DNA from: Actinomycetes bacterium
Lineage (GTDB): Bacteria; Actinomycetota; Acidimicrobiia; Acidimicrobiales; Ilumatobacteraceae
Reading direction: 5' to 3'
Assembly: GCA_025358125.1 (NCBI GenBank)
Contig: JANYKS010000117.1
Span: forward strand, 1 to 64,000
Length of the DNA: 64,000 nucleotides
A program made the position numbers and the translations under genes. Numbering within the stretch: position 1 is the stretch's first letter; each line of letters begins with the position of its first letter. This document shows, in pieces, positions 32,749 to 41,697 of this stretch. The notes under the pieces were generated by a model. That model was not told the DNA's origin and did not search any database. It saw only the letters and a program-made list of their open reading frames with translations.

Positions 32749-33996
32749 TCACGAGTTCGACCCGCTGATGAGCAGTACGGGGTCGGACAGAAAGTGAGCG
32801 AGCGCCGACACGAACGCGCCGAGGTGATGGCCGTCGTTCAACCGGTGATCGGCCGACACGGCGAGCGGCAGCACGGTACGCACCACGGCCCGGCCGTCGA
32901 TGGCCACAACGGCGTCACGAACCCGACCGAAGCCGGCGATCGCGGCCTCCGGCGGGCGGATGATCGGCGTGCCCATCCACGTTCCGTAGCTGCCGTAGTT
33001 GGAGATCGTGAACGTTCCGCCCGACATCTGATCCAGCGTCAGCGAGCGGTTGCGCGCAGCTACGGTCAGCGCGTCGAGTTCGCGCGCGAGATCGACGAGC
33101 GACTTCAGGTCGGCATCGTGGATGACCGGCACGACGAGGCCTTCGTCGGACGACATTGCGATCCCGATGTTGTACCGCGACCGATATGTGATCAGCTCGT
33201 TGTCGAAATCGAGGCTTGCGTTGAAGCTTGGATGCGCCTTCAGCGCGGCAACGGTCGCCTTGATGAACAACGGCAGGAATGTCAACCTGACCCCGTCCGG
33301 TTCGAGGTGGGCGCGCAACGAGCGTTGGGCACGAACGAGTTCTACCGCATCGATCTCGCGCAACTCGGTGACGTGCGGGACCGTGCGCCACGACTCGGTC
33401 ATCGCGCGCGCGATCTGGCGGCGGGTGCCGCGCAGCGGTTCGACCCGGTCGTGCCCGCTCGGCACGGTGACCTTTGCACCAACGGGCGCAGTCGGACCAT
33501 TCGCCGGAGCGATCATCGCCGCCGATGCCGATGCCGATGCCGATGCCGATGCCTCGATATCGGCGGTCATGATCCGCCCACCCGGCCCGCTGCCGGTGAC
33601 TCCGGCCAACAGCACACCGAGTTCGAGTGCGCGCTTGCGGGTCGCCGGCGACGCCTTTGGCCGGGCGGGCGCAAGCTGCTGCGGCACAACGGCAGCGCCC
33701 GCCGGTGTGTCGGCAGGCGTCGACCTCGCGTGGTCGCTGGGATCGGGCGCCGTGCCGACAACCTCGAGCCGGAACAGTGTGGCGCCGATGAGCACGATGT
33801 CGCCCACTGGCGCACCGTGCCCGACGACCACTCCGTCGGCCGGTGACGGAATGTCGACGACGGCTTTGTCGGTCTGCACCACGACCACGGCTTGATCCTC
33901 GGTCACGGAATCGCCGACCTCGACCAGCCACTCGACGATCTCGGCTTCGTTGAGGCCTTCGCCGACGTCGGGCATCTTGAAGTCCAGTTCGCTCAT
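32749..33996 (-). CDS. 2-oxo acid dehydrogenase E2 (dihydrolipoamide acyltransferase)
   Basis: 415 residues from ATG 33996, which shares its A with the E1-beta TGA. One lipoyl domain with the modified Lys in QTDKAVVDIPS (about residue 43), a subunit-binding domain (SPATRKRALELGVLL...GSGPGGRI), and a catalytic domain with active-site motif SADHRLNDGHH. The linker between the last two is Ala-Ser repeats coded by five GCCGAT units (plus strand). With leucine dehydrogenase nearby, branched-chain 2-oxo acids are the likely substrates. Confidence 0.92.
   Translation of the reverse strand: MSELDFKMPDVGEGLNEAEIVEWLVEVGDSVTEDQAVVVVQTDKAVVDIPSPADGVVVGHGAPVGDIVLIGATLFRLEVVGTAPDPSDHARSTPADTPAGAAVVPQQLAPARPKASPATRKRALELGVLLAGVTGSGPGGRIMTADIEASASASASASAAMIAPANGPTAPVGAKVTVPSGHDRVEPLRGTRRQIARAMTESWRTVPHVTELREIDAVELVRAQRSLRAHLEPDGVRLTFLPLFIKATVAALKAHPSFNASLDFDNELITYRSRYNIGIAMSSDEGLVVPVIHDADLKSLVDLARELDALTVAARNRSLTLDQMSGGTFTISNYGSYGTWMGTPIIRPPEAAIAGFGRVRDAVVAIDGRAVVRTVLPLAVSADHRLNDGHHLGAFVSALAHFLSDPVLLISGSNS
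33521..33553. repeat. Hexanucleotide repeat GCCGAT x5 in the E2 linker
   Basis: Five in-frame copies plus GCC. On the coding strand they give alternating Ala-Ser in the flexible linker. Unit number could vary without breaking the frame. Confidence 0.85.
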
Positions 33997-35030
33997 CAGC
34001 GCTCCAACGTGGCGAGAACGCCACGCACGACATCGTCCACCTGTGGCACGTACAAGTCCTCGATCCCGCCGAGCGGATACGGGGTGTCGGGTGCTGTGAC
34101 CCGCTCCACCGGTGCCTGTAGCGAGTAGAACGCCTCGCGCTGGATCGTGGCCACCAACTCCGCACCGAACCCGGCCGTACGAGGCGCCTCGTGGACGACG
34201 ACCGCCCGCCCGGTGCGCTCGACGGCCGCCACGAGTCCGTCGACATCGAGAGGTACGATGCTGCGCAGGTCGAGAACGTGGGCGCTGACACCGTGGTGCT
34301 CGGCCAGCACATCGGCGGCCTTGATGCACAACTGCACCGCCGCGCTGTAGGCGATCAGCGTGACGTCGTCGCCCACGCGAACCACGTTCGACAATCCGAG
34401 CGCCACGGTGTAGTCGTCGGTGGGCACCTCGCCGCTGATCAATCGGTAGCCGCGCAAGGGTTCCAGGAACAGCACCGGATCGGGATCTCGGATCGCAGCG
34501 AGGAGCAGGCCTTTTGCGTCGTACGCGTTTGCCGGCATCACGACCTTCAATCCCGGACAATGGGCGTACAACGCCTCGAACGCATCCGAGTGGAGCTCTG
34601 GTGTCCGCACCCCGCCACCGAATGGCGAACGGATCGTGATCGGCATGCCGTGGCGTCCCTGCGAACGGAAGCGGAAGCGGGCGACTTGCTGACCGATCTG
34701 GTGGAACGCCTGATGACCGAACCCGAGGAACTGCAACTCGGGCACAGGTATCAAACCCGAAACGGCCAGGCCGATGGCGGCGCCGATGATCGCACCTTCC
34801 GCGAGCGGGGTGTCGACGACCCGCTTGTCACCGAACCGTTGCTGCAAACCGTCGGTCGCACGGAAGACGCCGCCGAGCACGCCAACGTCTTCGCCGAGAA
34901 CGATGACCCGTTCATCCCGCTCCATCGCCAACGTCAACGCATCGCGGATCGCCTCGATCATCGTCATCGTCATCGTCATCGTCGTCGCCGCCGCGCTCGA
35001 TGTCGCGACCGTTTCAGCTGCCCCGCTCAT
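33996..35030 (-). CDS. 2-oxo acid dehydrogenase E1 subunit beta
   Basis: 344 residues from ATG 35030, which overlaps the E1-alpha stop (ATGA). The N-terminus holds Thr-Met repeats from four CATCGT units at 34959-34982, so a start at one of those Met codons (just before IEAIRDALTLAMERDERV) is also possible. The transketolase-like pyrimidine domain (LGEDVG, TPLAEGAIIGAAIGLA, RSPFGGGVRTPELHSD) and the C-terminal domain are complete. It pairs with E1-alpha for thiamine-dependent oxidative decarboxylation. Confidence 0.93.
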   Translation of the reverse strand: MSGAAETVATSSAAATTMTMTMTMIEAIRDALTLAMERDERVIVLGEDVGVLGGVFRATDGLQQRFGDKRVVDTPLAEGAIIGAAIGLAVSGLIPVPELQFLGFGHQAFHQIGQQVARFRFRSQGRHGMPITIRSPFGGGVRTPELHSDAFEALYAHCPGLKVVMPANAYDAKGLLLAAIRDPDPVLFLEPLRGYRLISGEVPTDDYTVALGLSNVVRVGDDVTLIAYSAAVQLCIKAADVLAEHHGVSAHVLDLRSIVPLDVDGLVAAVERTGRAVVVHEAPRTAGFGAELVATIQREAFYSLQAPVERVTAPDTPYPLGGIEDLYVPQVDDVVRGVLATLER

Positions 35031-36103
35031 GCCAGTGACTCCAACCGGGCGCCACGCTGGCGGCACAGCGTGGCGGGGGGGTCGACGTACACATGCTCGA
35101 AGATCTGAGCTGCGTTCGGGGCCGGAGCAGCTCGGGCGACAGCCAGGGCACGGTCGACCTCACGCGCGAGTTCGCCCTCGATCCGGGCGCGGATGGTGTC
35201 GTCCCACCGACCACGAGCGGCGAGGTAGCGCTGCACTCGCTCGATCGGGTCGAGGGGTCGCCACGCCGCGAGATCTCCCTCGCTGACATAGCGGGTGGGG
35301 TCGTCGGCGGTGTTGTGCGGACCCATTCGGTATGTGATCGCTTCGATCAGGGTCGGGCCGTCGCCGGCGCGGGCCCGTGCCACCGCCGCACTGGTGACCG
35401 AGTGCACGCCAAGCACGTCGTTGCCATCGACGACGACGCCGGGGAAGCCATAACCGGGCGCCCTCGCCGCAAGGTTCTTCGCGCGAGATTGCTTGTGGCG
35501 AGGCGTCGAAATGGCCCAGCCGTTGTTGGACAGCATGAACACCACGGGCGCCTTCAGCACTCCGGCGAGGTTGCAGGCCTCGTGGAAATCGCCCTCCGAC
35601 GATGCGCCGTCGCCGAAGTAGACCACGACGACACCGCCGGTCTGTTGCAGTTGCAGGCCCCACGCGAGGCCGACGGCCTGCGGGATCTGCGCCGCGAGCG
35701 AGATCTGGATCGGCAACACGTTGACGCCCTCGGGGATCTGGCCGCCGGCCGGGTTACCCATGAAATAGAGCATGAACTGTTCCAGGGGTAGACCCTGGCG
35801 CAACAGTGCAGGCAACTCTCGGTACTGCGGAACCACCCAATCGATCGCCGGGTCCAAGGCCGATGCGCTGCCGACGATGGTCGCCTCCTGCCCGGTCACC
35901 TGCGAGAACGTCCCGAACCGGCCCTGGCGCTGAAGGCTCATCGCCTTCGTGTCGAAGATGCGCGTCAGCATCATCCAGCGCAGTGCGTCGAGCGCCTCCT
36001 CATCGCTCATCGAGGCAACGACGCCGTCGGTCAGCGTGCCATCGGGGGCAAGGTGTTGCACCGGCGTCACGGGATCCCGATCGGGCATGAACTGAGCGAA
36101 CAT
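35027..36103 (-). CDS. 2-oxo acid dehydrogenase E1 subunit alpha (branched-chain type)
   Basis: 358 residues. Thiamine diphosphate motif YFGDGASSEGDFHEA...SNNGWAIS, and YRMGPHNTADDPTRY, the phosphorylation-loop region typical of branched-chain rather than pyruvate E1-alpha. It decarboxylates 2-oxo acids and reductively acylates E2. First gene of the operon: a TAAGGT -10-like hexamer stands six bases before the ATG (leaderless), and an operator-like TTGTATGCAA lies where the -35 would be. Confidence 0.92.
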   Translation of the reverse strand: MFAQFMPDRDPVTPVQHLAPDGTLTDGVVASMSDEEALDALRWMMLTRIFDTKAMSLQRQGRFGTFSQVTGQEATIVGSASALDPAIDWVVPQYRELPALLRQGLPLEQFMLYFMGNPAGGQIPEGVNVLPIQISLAAQIPQAVGLAWGLQLQQTGGVVVVYFGDGASSEGDFHEACNLAGVLKAPVVFMLSNNGWAISTPRHKQSRAKNLAARAPGYGFPGVVVDGNDVLGVHSVTSAAVARARAGDGPTLIEAITYRMGPHNTADDPTRYVSEGDLAAWRPLDPIERVQRYLAARGRWDDTIRARIEGELAREVDRALAVARAAPAPNAAQIFEHVYVDPPATLCRQRGARLESLA

Positions 36104-36109
36104 TCGACA

Positions 36110-36165
36110 ACCTTACATCACCGTTGACATCTTGCATACAAACTGGCATGGTAGGTTACATGCAA
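36110..36165. promoter_or_regulatory. Divergent promoter region with two GntR-type operators
   Basis: Minus strand: -10 TAAGGT at 36115-36110, six bases from the E1-alpha ATG. Plus strand: perfect -35 TTGACA at 36124-36129, 17-base spacer, weak -10 CATGGT at 36147-36152. Two near-palindromes, TTGCATACAA (36132-36141) and TTACATGCAA (36156-36165), sit over the spacer and the start point. The same word, TTGCATGCAA, covers the start of the GntR gene at 38834-38843. Predicted common repressor sites for both operons. Confidence 0.65.
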
Positions 36166-36249
36166 TCTTTCGCCGACGAGTTCACCGCCGACGAGTTCAC
36201 CGCCGATGCATTCACTGCCGATGCATTCAATGAAGGGGCACAATCATGA
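36160..36249 (+). CDS. 29-residue repetitive leader peptide upstream of the SDR
   Basis: ATG 36160 lies inside operator 2, seven bases after the -10, so the mRNA may begin at this codon. After MQSF come four pentapeptide repeats ADEFT, ADEFT, ADAFT and ADAFN, from four 15-bp DNA repeats, then EGAQS. Its TGA overlaps the ATG of the SDR (ATGA), and GAAGGGG inside its end serves the SDR. Probably translated and coupled to the SDR. I do not recognise the peptide. Confidence 0.5.
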   Translation: MQSFADEFTADEFTADAFTADAFNEGAQS

Positions 36250-37016
36250 ACAACCTGTTCGATTTGACGGGCAAGGTCGTTGTCGTCACCGGTTCCGGTC
36301 GCGGGCTCGGCCAGGCCATCGCCGTCGGCCTCGGTCACGCCGGTGCTTCCGTGGTCGTGTGTTCGCGCACGATCGCCGAAGCGGAGGCAACCGCCGCCGA
36401 GATCGCCGCCGGCGGCAGTCCGAGCCTCGCGGTCCAGGTCGACACCGGCGACAGGGCCAGCTGCGAACGGCTCATCGCAATCACGGTGGATCGCTTCGGC
36501 AAACTTGATGTGATGGTCAACAACGCGGGCATCGACATCATCGAGCCAGCCGAAGACGTGTCGCCAGACTCGTGGGACCAGGTTCTCAACGTCAACCTCA
36601 CCGGCTACTTCAACTGCTCGCAGCTCGCCGCCCGCCAGATGATCGCCCAGGGCAGCGGTGGCTCGATCATCAACAACTCCTCCATTGCAGGTCGTGTCGG
36701 TATCGCCGGACTCAGCGCCTACGCCGCGGCCAAGGGCGGCGTCGACCAACTCACCAAGGTGCAAGCTGTCGAGTGGGCGCCGAGGGGGATCCGGGTCAAC
36801 GCGTTCGCCCCTGGCTACTTCGAGAACGTGATGAGCGGCGCGACCGAAGAACACCGCCGTCCGGACAAGCGCTCCCAGGTCCTCGCGTTCACACCGATGG
36901 GCCGTCGAGGTTTGCCGGAAGAACTCGTCGGTCCCGTCGTGTTCCTGGCTTCCGACGCCTCCAGTTACGTCACCGGCGTCGTGCTGTACGTCGACGGCGG
37001 CTACACCGCCCAATAA
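36246..37016 (+). CDS. SDR family oxidoreductase
   Basis: 256 residues, classical SDR: TGSGRGLGQAIA, NNAGIDI, catalytic Ser in NNSSIAG, and Tyr-x-x-x-Lys in YAAAKGG. The C-terminal FLASDASSYVTGVVLYVDGG is the usual ending. The cofactor is NAD(P). Substrate unknown; next to leucine dehydrogenase and the keto acid dehydrogenase, a role on a branched-chain intermediate is plausible. Translation is coupled to the 29-residue leader peptide. Confidence 0.88.
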   Translation: MNNLFDLTGKVVVVTGSGRGLGQAIAVGLGHAGASVVVCSRTIAEAEATAAEIAAGGSPSLAVQVDTGDRASCERLIAITVDRFGKLDVMVNNAGIDIIEPAEDVSPDSWDQVLNVNLTGYFNCSQLAARQMIAQGSGGSIINNSSIAGRVGIAGLSAYAAAKGGVDQLTKVQAVEWAPRGIRVNAFAPGYFENVMSGATEEHRRPDKRSQVLAFTPMGRRGLPEELVGPVVFLASDASSYVTGVVLYVDGGYTAQ

Positions 37017-37053
37017 TCGATCCCGCCCACCTCTTCGACACGCAAGGACCACC

Positions 37054-38139
37054 ATGGATGCCCGAATCCTCGATTACATGCAGAGGTACAAGTTCAAGAA
37101 GCTCGTCATCTGCAACGACACCGACTCCGGCCTGCGGGCCGTGATCGCGATCCACTCCACCCGCCTCGGTCCTGCCACCGGCGGCCTGCGGATGTGGACC
37201 TACGCCAGCGAAGAGGACGCCATTTTCGACGCGCTCCGCCTCGCCCGAGGAATGACGTACAAGTACGCCGCAGCCGGCGTGAACCTCGGCGGCGGAAAGG
37301 CCGTCATCATCGGTGACCCGAAAAAGGACAAGACCGAAGCGCTGATGCGGGCAATGGGACGTTTCATCGACCAGCAGGGCGGCGAGTACATTACGGGCGA
37401 AGACGTCGGCACGACGCTCGACGATATGGAAACCCTCTACTCCGAGACGGATCACGTCGTCACCCTGCCGGTGCACGCCGGAGGCGCAGGCGACATATCA
37501 CCTGCGACTGCGCTCAGCTCGGTGCTCGCCACCAAGGCGTGCGCGCTGCGGGTGTGGGGCACGGCCGATCTCGCCGGGCGGACGGTGGCGCTGCAGGGCC
37601 TCGGTGTGTGCGGCTTCAAGGCGCTCAAGCTCATCGTCGACGAGGGCGCCACCGTCATCGTCAGCGATGTCGACGCCGACAAGGTCAAAGCAGCGATCGC
37701 CGAGTTCGGGGTCACGGCGGTCGCCCCGGATCAGATCTACGACCAGAACGTCGACATCTTCGCCCCGTACGCACTCGGTGCCGTCATCAACGACGACACC
37801 ATCAACCGACTGAGGTGCAAGGTCGTCGCAGGCTCGGCGAACAACATCCTCGCCGAGGAGCGTCACGGCGACGAGCTGCAGGCCCGCGGGATCGTCTACG
37901 CCGTCGACTACATCGCCAACTCCGGCGGGACGATCTTCGACACCGACCGCTTCCGTAAGGGTGGCTTCCAGGCCGAACGCGCCTGGGCAAACGTGCGTCG
38001 CGTCTACGACCGCACGCTCGAGGTGTTCGCTATCGCCGACGCCGAAGGCATCCCGTACTACAAAGCCGCCGACCAGCTCGCCGAACGACGCATCGCGGCG
38101 CTGGACGGCGTGCGGTTGCTCGAAACCAAGAAGCGTTGA
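37054..38139 (+). CDS. Leucine/valine dehydrogenase (Glu/Leu/Phe/Val dehydrogenase family)
   Basis: 361 residues. Substrate-binding GPATGGLRMW, catalytic Lys in GGGKAVI (about residue 90), GEDVGTT, and the NAD-binding fold LQGLGVCGFKALKL. Length and motifs fit the hexa/octameric Leu/Val dehydrogenases rather than glutamate dehydrogenase. It deaminates branched-chain amino acids to the 2-oxo acids used by the divergent E1/E2/E3 operon. AAGGA precedes the ATG, 37 bases after the SDR. Confidence 0.9.
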   Translation: MDARILDYMQRYKFKKLVICNDTDSGLRAVIAIHSTRLGPATGGLRMWTYASEEDAIFDALRLARGMTYKYAAAGVNLGGGKAVIIGDPKKDKTEALMRAMGRFIDQQGGEYITGEDVGTTLDDMETLYSETDHVVTLPVHAGGAGDISPATALSSVLATKACALRVWGTADLAGRTVALQGLGVCGFKALKLIVDEGATVIVSDVDADKVKAAIAEFGVTAVAPDQIYDQNVDIFAPYALGAVINDDTINRLRCKVVAGSANNILAEERHGDELQARGIVYAVDYIANSGGTIFDTDRFRKGGFQAERAWANVRRVYDRTLEVFAIADAEGIPYYKAADQLAERRIAALDGVRLLETKKR

Positions 38140-38152
38140 GCGGACCAGCGCC

Positions 38153-38839
38153 TCAGCGCACCTTGGCGAGGATGACGGTCAACGCTTCGCCGACATGTTC
38201 GCGTGCGGCCTGCTCGGCTGCGTTGCCATCGCGGGCCAACAGCGTCCGGACGAGTTCGTCATGACCGGCGATCGACAGCGACGCCTCTTCGTCGGAGTAC
38301 AGCGCGGCGATGCGGTAGTTGAAGTAGTACTCCCTGTTCTGGCGGATCAGGTCGGCGAGCCGGCGGTTGCCGGCGGCCTCGACGATGGCGTCGTGAAAGA
38401 GATCGTTGTAGTCGACCAAGCGCTCCCTCGCGTCGCGGCTTACGTCGTCGCTGCCGCGGTGGTGCACGCTCGCGATGTGCGCCAACGCTTCGTCGTCACC
38501 GACTTTCGCGGCAAGGCGGGCTGCGTAACCCTCCAGTGCGAGGCGGACGCCGTAGATCTCGCTGATCTCTTCCGGGGTGTGCTCGCGCACGACCCATCCC
38601 CGCCGCCGGCTGAGGACCAGACCGTCGCTCGCCAACCGCAGCAGCCCGTCGCGAATCGGGGTACGCGAAACCTGAAGCCGCTCGGCCAGCTCGGCCTCGA
38701 TCAGGCGCGCGTTCGGGCGGTGCTCGCCCTTCACGATCGATGAGCGCAAGCTGCGGTACACCTCGTCGGACAACGTCGCCGGATCTTGAGCAACAGTTGA
38801 TGTGTTGATCGCTCGGTCCTCTCGTACACCAGGTTGCAT
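38153..38839 (-). CDS. GntR family regulator (FCD domain)
   Basis: 228 residues. Winged helix LSDEVYRSLRSSIVKGE...AELAERLQVSRTPIRDGLLRLASDGLV, then an all-helical FCD ligand domain with metal-binding His/Asp (DLFHDAI, AGHDELV, REHVGEAL). ATG 38839 lies inside the palindrome TTGCATGCAA, and a TAATCT hexamer ends three bases upstream, so the real start may be slightly downstream. It probably represses itself and the two divergent operons at 36.1 kb. Its 3' end meets the dehydrogenase gene. Confidence 0.88.
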   Translation of the reverse strand: MQPGVREDRAINTSTVAQDPATLSDEVYRSLRSSIVKGEHRPNARLIEAELAERLQVSRTPIRDGLLRLASDGLVLSRRRGWVVREHTPEEISEIYGVRLALEGYAARLAAKVGDDEALAHIASVHHRGSDDVSRDARERLVDYNDLFHDAIVEAAGNRRLADLIRQNREYYFNYRIAALYSDEEASLSIAGHDELVRTLLARDGNAAEQAAREHVGEALTVILAKVR

Positions 38840-38843
38840 GCAA
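38834..38843. promoter_or_regulatory. Perfect 10-bp operator TTGCATGCAA over the GntR gene start
   Basis: A perfect palindrome at the annotated start of the GntR gene, matched 9/10 or 8/10 by two sites in the 36.1-kb divergent promoter. On the coding strand a -35-like GTGACG, 18 bases and TAATCT precede it. Autoregulation is expected. Confidence 0.6.
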
Positions 38844-38925
38844 GATTAGCGCAGACGATGTCTCATCGTCACCATCCGACGTCGAGTCGTGGGTAGGCTC
38901 CCAGGCCGGCAACGCAAAGGGATCT

Positions 38926-39903
38926 ATGGACGACGCGCACACCCGGGTCTATCGAAATGGCGTGCTCGAGGCCGAGGGGTTTCCCGTTGCAGACGTATCG
39001 GAGTTTCTCGCTGAGGCGGACACGATGGTGTGGATCGACTTCTGCGCCCCATCCAAGGCGCAGCTGCACGAACTTGCCGACGAACTGGGTCTTCACGAAC
39101 TTGCGGTCGAAGACGCGCTGAGCCCGCACCAGCGACCCAAGCTCGATCACTACGAGTCACATCTCTTCCTCTCCGCCCATGCTGTTCGAGTCGACGGCGA
39201 AAGTGGGCGGCTCGACGAGACCGAGATCGACACGTTCATCGGCAGCCGGTGGATCGTCACCGTCCGCAAGAACGAGGGCTTCACGATGGCCCCGGTCCTT
39301 CATCGCTGGGATCGCTCGCCCGATTTGGCCAAGAGCGGTGTCAGCTTCTTGCTGTACGGCCTGCTCGACGTGATCGTCGACTCGTACTTCGAGACCATCC
39401 AAGCGTTCGACGACTACTACGACGAGGTGAGCGAAGGAATCTTCTCGGAACGGCCACTCGATCCCGCCCAGCAACGCCGCTGGTTCGTGATGCGCCAAGC
39501 ACTCGTTCGCTTCCACCGCCTCGTCATACCGATGCGAGAAGCGATCAGCGGGCTGATGCGACGCGAGCACTCGGCCGTGACCGAGACCCTCTACCCGTAC
39601 TTCCAAGACGTTTACGACCACGTTCTGCGGGTCAGCGAATCGACCGACGCGCTGCGCGATCTGGTCAGCACCATCGTGGAAACCAACCTGAGCCTGCGCG
39701 ACTACCGGCAGAACCAAGTCATGAAGAAGGTCACGAGTTGGGCCGCGATCATCGCCGTACCCACCCTCATCACCGGCTATTACGGGATGAACGTGCCCTA
39801 CCCCGGCAACGGCGAACAATGGGGTGTCATCGTCTCAGGCCTGCTCATCGCGGTTCTGTCCAGTGGTCTCTATGTGCTGTTCCGTAAACGCGACTGGCTC
39901 TGA
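38926..39903 (+). CDS. corA: CorA family magnesium/cobalt transporter
   Basis: 325 residues. The large cytoplasmic N-terminal domain is followed by two C-terminal helices and the pore signature YGMN at about residues 286-289 (TGYYGMNVPYPG). Pentameric channel for Mg2+ (and Co2+/Ni2+). AAAGGG precedes the ATG. Confidence 0.93.
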   Translation: MDDAHTRVYRNGVLEAEGFPVADVSEFLAEADTMVWIDFCAPSKAQLHELADELGLHELAVEDALSPHQRPKLDHYESHLFLSAHAVRVDGESGRLDETEIDTFIGSRWIVTVRKNEGFTMAPVLHRWDRSPDLAKSGVSFLLYGLLDVIVDSYFETIQAFDDYYDEVSEGIFSERPLDPAQQRRWFVMRQALVRFHRLVIPMREAISGLMRREHSAVTETLYPYFQDVYDHVLRVSESTDALRDLVSTIVETNLSLRDYRQNQVMKKVTSWAAIIAVPTLITGYYGMNVPYPGNGEQWGVIVSGLLIAVLSSGLYVLFRKRDWL

Positions 39904-39952
39904 CTGATCAAAGTTGGGGCCAGGGGTGGTGTCGAGCTCGATCAACGAGTAC

Positions 39953-41524
39953 TCACTTCATGTCGGCGAGGATCTCTGCCGCGGCCCGGTAGCCGGTTTC
40001 CACGGCGCCGTTGAGGTAGCCCTGGAAATCGACCGAGGTGTGCTCGCCGGCGAAGTGGCAGTTGCCGCTGCGCTCGCGCTCGGCGCCCGCGAACGCCGTG
40101 TACTGACCGACCTTCCAGAAGGAATACGAGCCGCGGGTATACGGGCTGGCCGGCCAGAAGTCGATCGTCGCCCGACCGTTCAGACGGCCCGAGATGCCCG
40201 GCAGAAGCGGTTCGATCTGCGCTGCGAATCGCTGTGCCCGTGACGTCGGCGTGCCGGCGCCGAAGCTCGCTCCCACGTCGCCACCGGTGTAGTCGACCAG
40301 GATCCCGGCGGTGCCGGGCTGGGCGCGGGTCACCTCCCACGTGGCCTGGTAACCGGTGTCGGCGTAGGTGTCACCGTTCACGCCGAGGGTGCGCCACAGC
40401 CGGTCGGTGAACTGCACGTTGAGCTTGGAGTTCGTCCCCATGCCCTGCTCGCGGATCGCACGCAGCTTGAGCTGTGAGAATCCGGCATTGTCGATGTCGA
40501 GGGTGCGCAGGACCGCGAACGGCAGGGCGAGCACCACCCGGTCGGCCGTCGTCGTGACGTTCTTGCCGTTGCGCCCGAACGTGAGGTCGTAGGCGCCGTC
40601 GGTGCGCTGGCGGATCGCCGTCAATGAGGACCCGAACGTGATCTGTCCGGCGAGCAACGACTGGAGCCCGGTCACGATCTGGTCGTTGCCGCCGCGCACG
40701 TGGTACTTCTCGTTCGACGGCCCGAAGATCCGCAGCTGCCCCTGGCCGGAGAAGCCGAGGAGGTAGAGCAGGTTCAGCGAACTCTGCTCGGAGCACTCGC
40801 CGCCGTACTCGATGTTGTAGGCGACGTCGAGGAGTCGACCGAGCCGTGATGTGATGCCGCCGGGGACGCTCTCCTCGATCCAGGCGATGATCGACATCTG
40901 GTCGAGCTGACGGCCGCGCTCGGTCGACAGGTTATAGAGCGTTGGGTAACTCGCCGCCTGGAGGTCGCTCTTGATCTTCTGCCAGATCCCCTTCAGGTCT
41001 GCGGTCGCCTGCCCGTACGTGTACGGCCCACCGTCGAACCAGAACAGCGGTTCGGTGCCGTTCTGCTCGGCGGCCAGCAGGTTGTCGAGCCGGAAGCCGA
41101 GCGATTGGGTGAGCTGGCGGATCGCGGTGTGCCCCTGGTCGATCAGCTCGCCGCCGTGCTCGGCGATCTGGCCCTCAGCGAAGTAGCCACGAATCGACCA
41201 GCACCGGCCGCCGAGGCGATCGGGGGACGCCTCCTGCACCTCGGCGAGATAGCCGGCCTTGCGCAGCTCGTAGGCGCACGTCAGCCCGGCGAGCCCGCCA
41301 CCGACCACGACGATGCGCGGCCCGTTCACCGCCGCCACCGGCGCCGCCTCGCCGATCCGCCAGGCCGCCGCAGCAGCGGCCGTCGTCACCGCGCCCGCGA
41401 GGAACTGCCGTCGCGATGGGCGGTGCATCTGGACTGCCGTTGCGTGAGCCTCTGCGGTCTCGTCCCCGTGCCCGATGTCGGCTGCTGCACGCTGCAGCAC
41501 CGTCAGCAATGGTGTGTGCGCCAT
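39953..41524 (-). CDS. Tat-exported flavin monoamine oxidase family protein
   Basis: 523 residues from ATG 41524, chosen for the strong site GGGAGG before it. A twin-arginine signal (PSRRQFLAGAVTTAAAA) near residue 40 is followed by the FAD loop VVVGGGLAGLTCAYEL and GGRCWS. C-terminal FAGEHTSVDFQGYLNGAVETG is the FAD-closing motif of the amine oxidase family. It oxidises amines or L-amino acids outside the cytoplasm and would release ammonia and peroxide. Substrate unknown. Confidence 0.88.
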   Translation of the reverse strand: MAHTPLLTVLQRAAADIGHGDETAEAHATAVQMHRPSRRQFLAGAVTTAAAAAAWRIGEAAPVAAVNGPRIVVVGGGLAGLTCAYELRKAGYLAEVQEASPDRLGGRCWSIRGYFAEGQIAEHGGELIDQGHTAIRQLTQSLGFRLDNLLAAEQNGTEPLFWFDGGPYTYGQATADLKGIWQKIKSDLQAASYPTLYNLSTERGRQLDQMSIIAWIEESVPGGITSRLGRLLDVAYNIEYGGECSEQSSLNLLYLLGFSGQGQLRIFGPSNEKYHVRGGNDQIVTGLQSLLAGQITFGSSLTAIRQRTDGAYDLTFGRNGKNVTTTADRVVLALPFAVLRTLDIDNAGFSQLKLRAIREQGMGTNSKLNVQFTDRLWRTLGVNGDTYADTGYQATWEVTRAQPGTAGILVDYTGGDVGASFGAGTPTSRAQRFAAQIEPLLPGISGRLNGRATIDFWPASPYTRGSYSFWKVGQYTAFAGAERERSGNCHFAGEHTSVDFQGYLNGAVETGYRAAAEILADMK

Positions 41525-41697
41525 CGTTTCGCCTCCCGTTTCCACCGACCCCCAATACCGGCGCTGCCGTCAGGTTACACGCGCAGGACGCGGGCCCGAT
41601 CGAGCTCGCATCCGTTCCGGGCCACGCAACGCTGTGGTAGGGACGAGCGGATCGGCTGGAGGCGAGGTTGGCGCTCAAGGAGAAATGAATGTTCAAC

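Noticed and set aside
36175-36234. Four 15-bp direct repeats considered as iterons or a CRISPR-like array
   Set aside because: They are contiguous, in frame and code the pentapeptide repeats of the leader peptide; there are no spacers.
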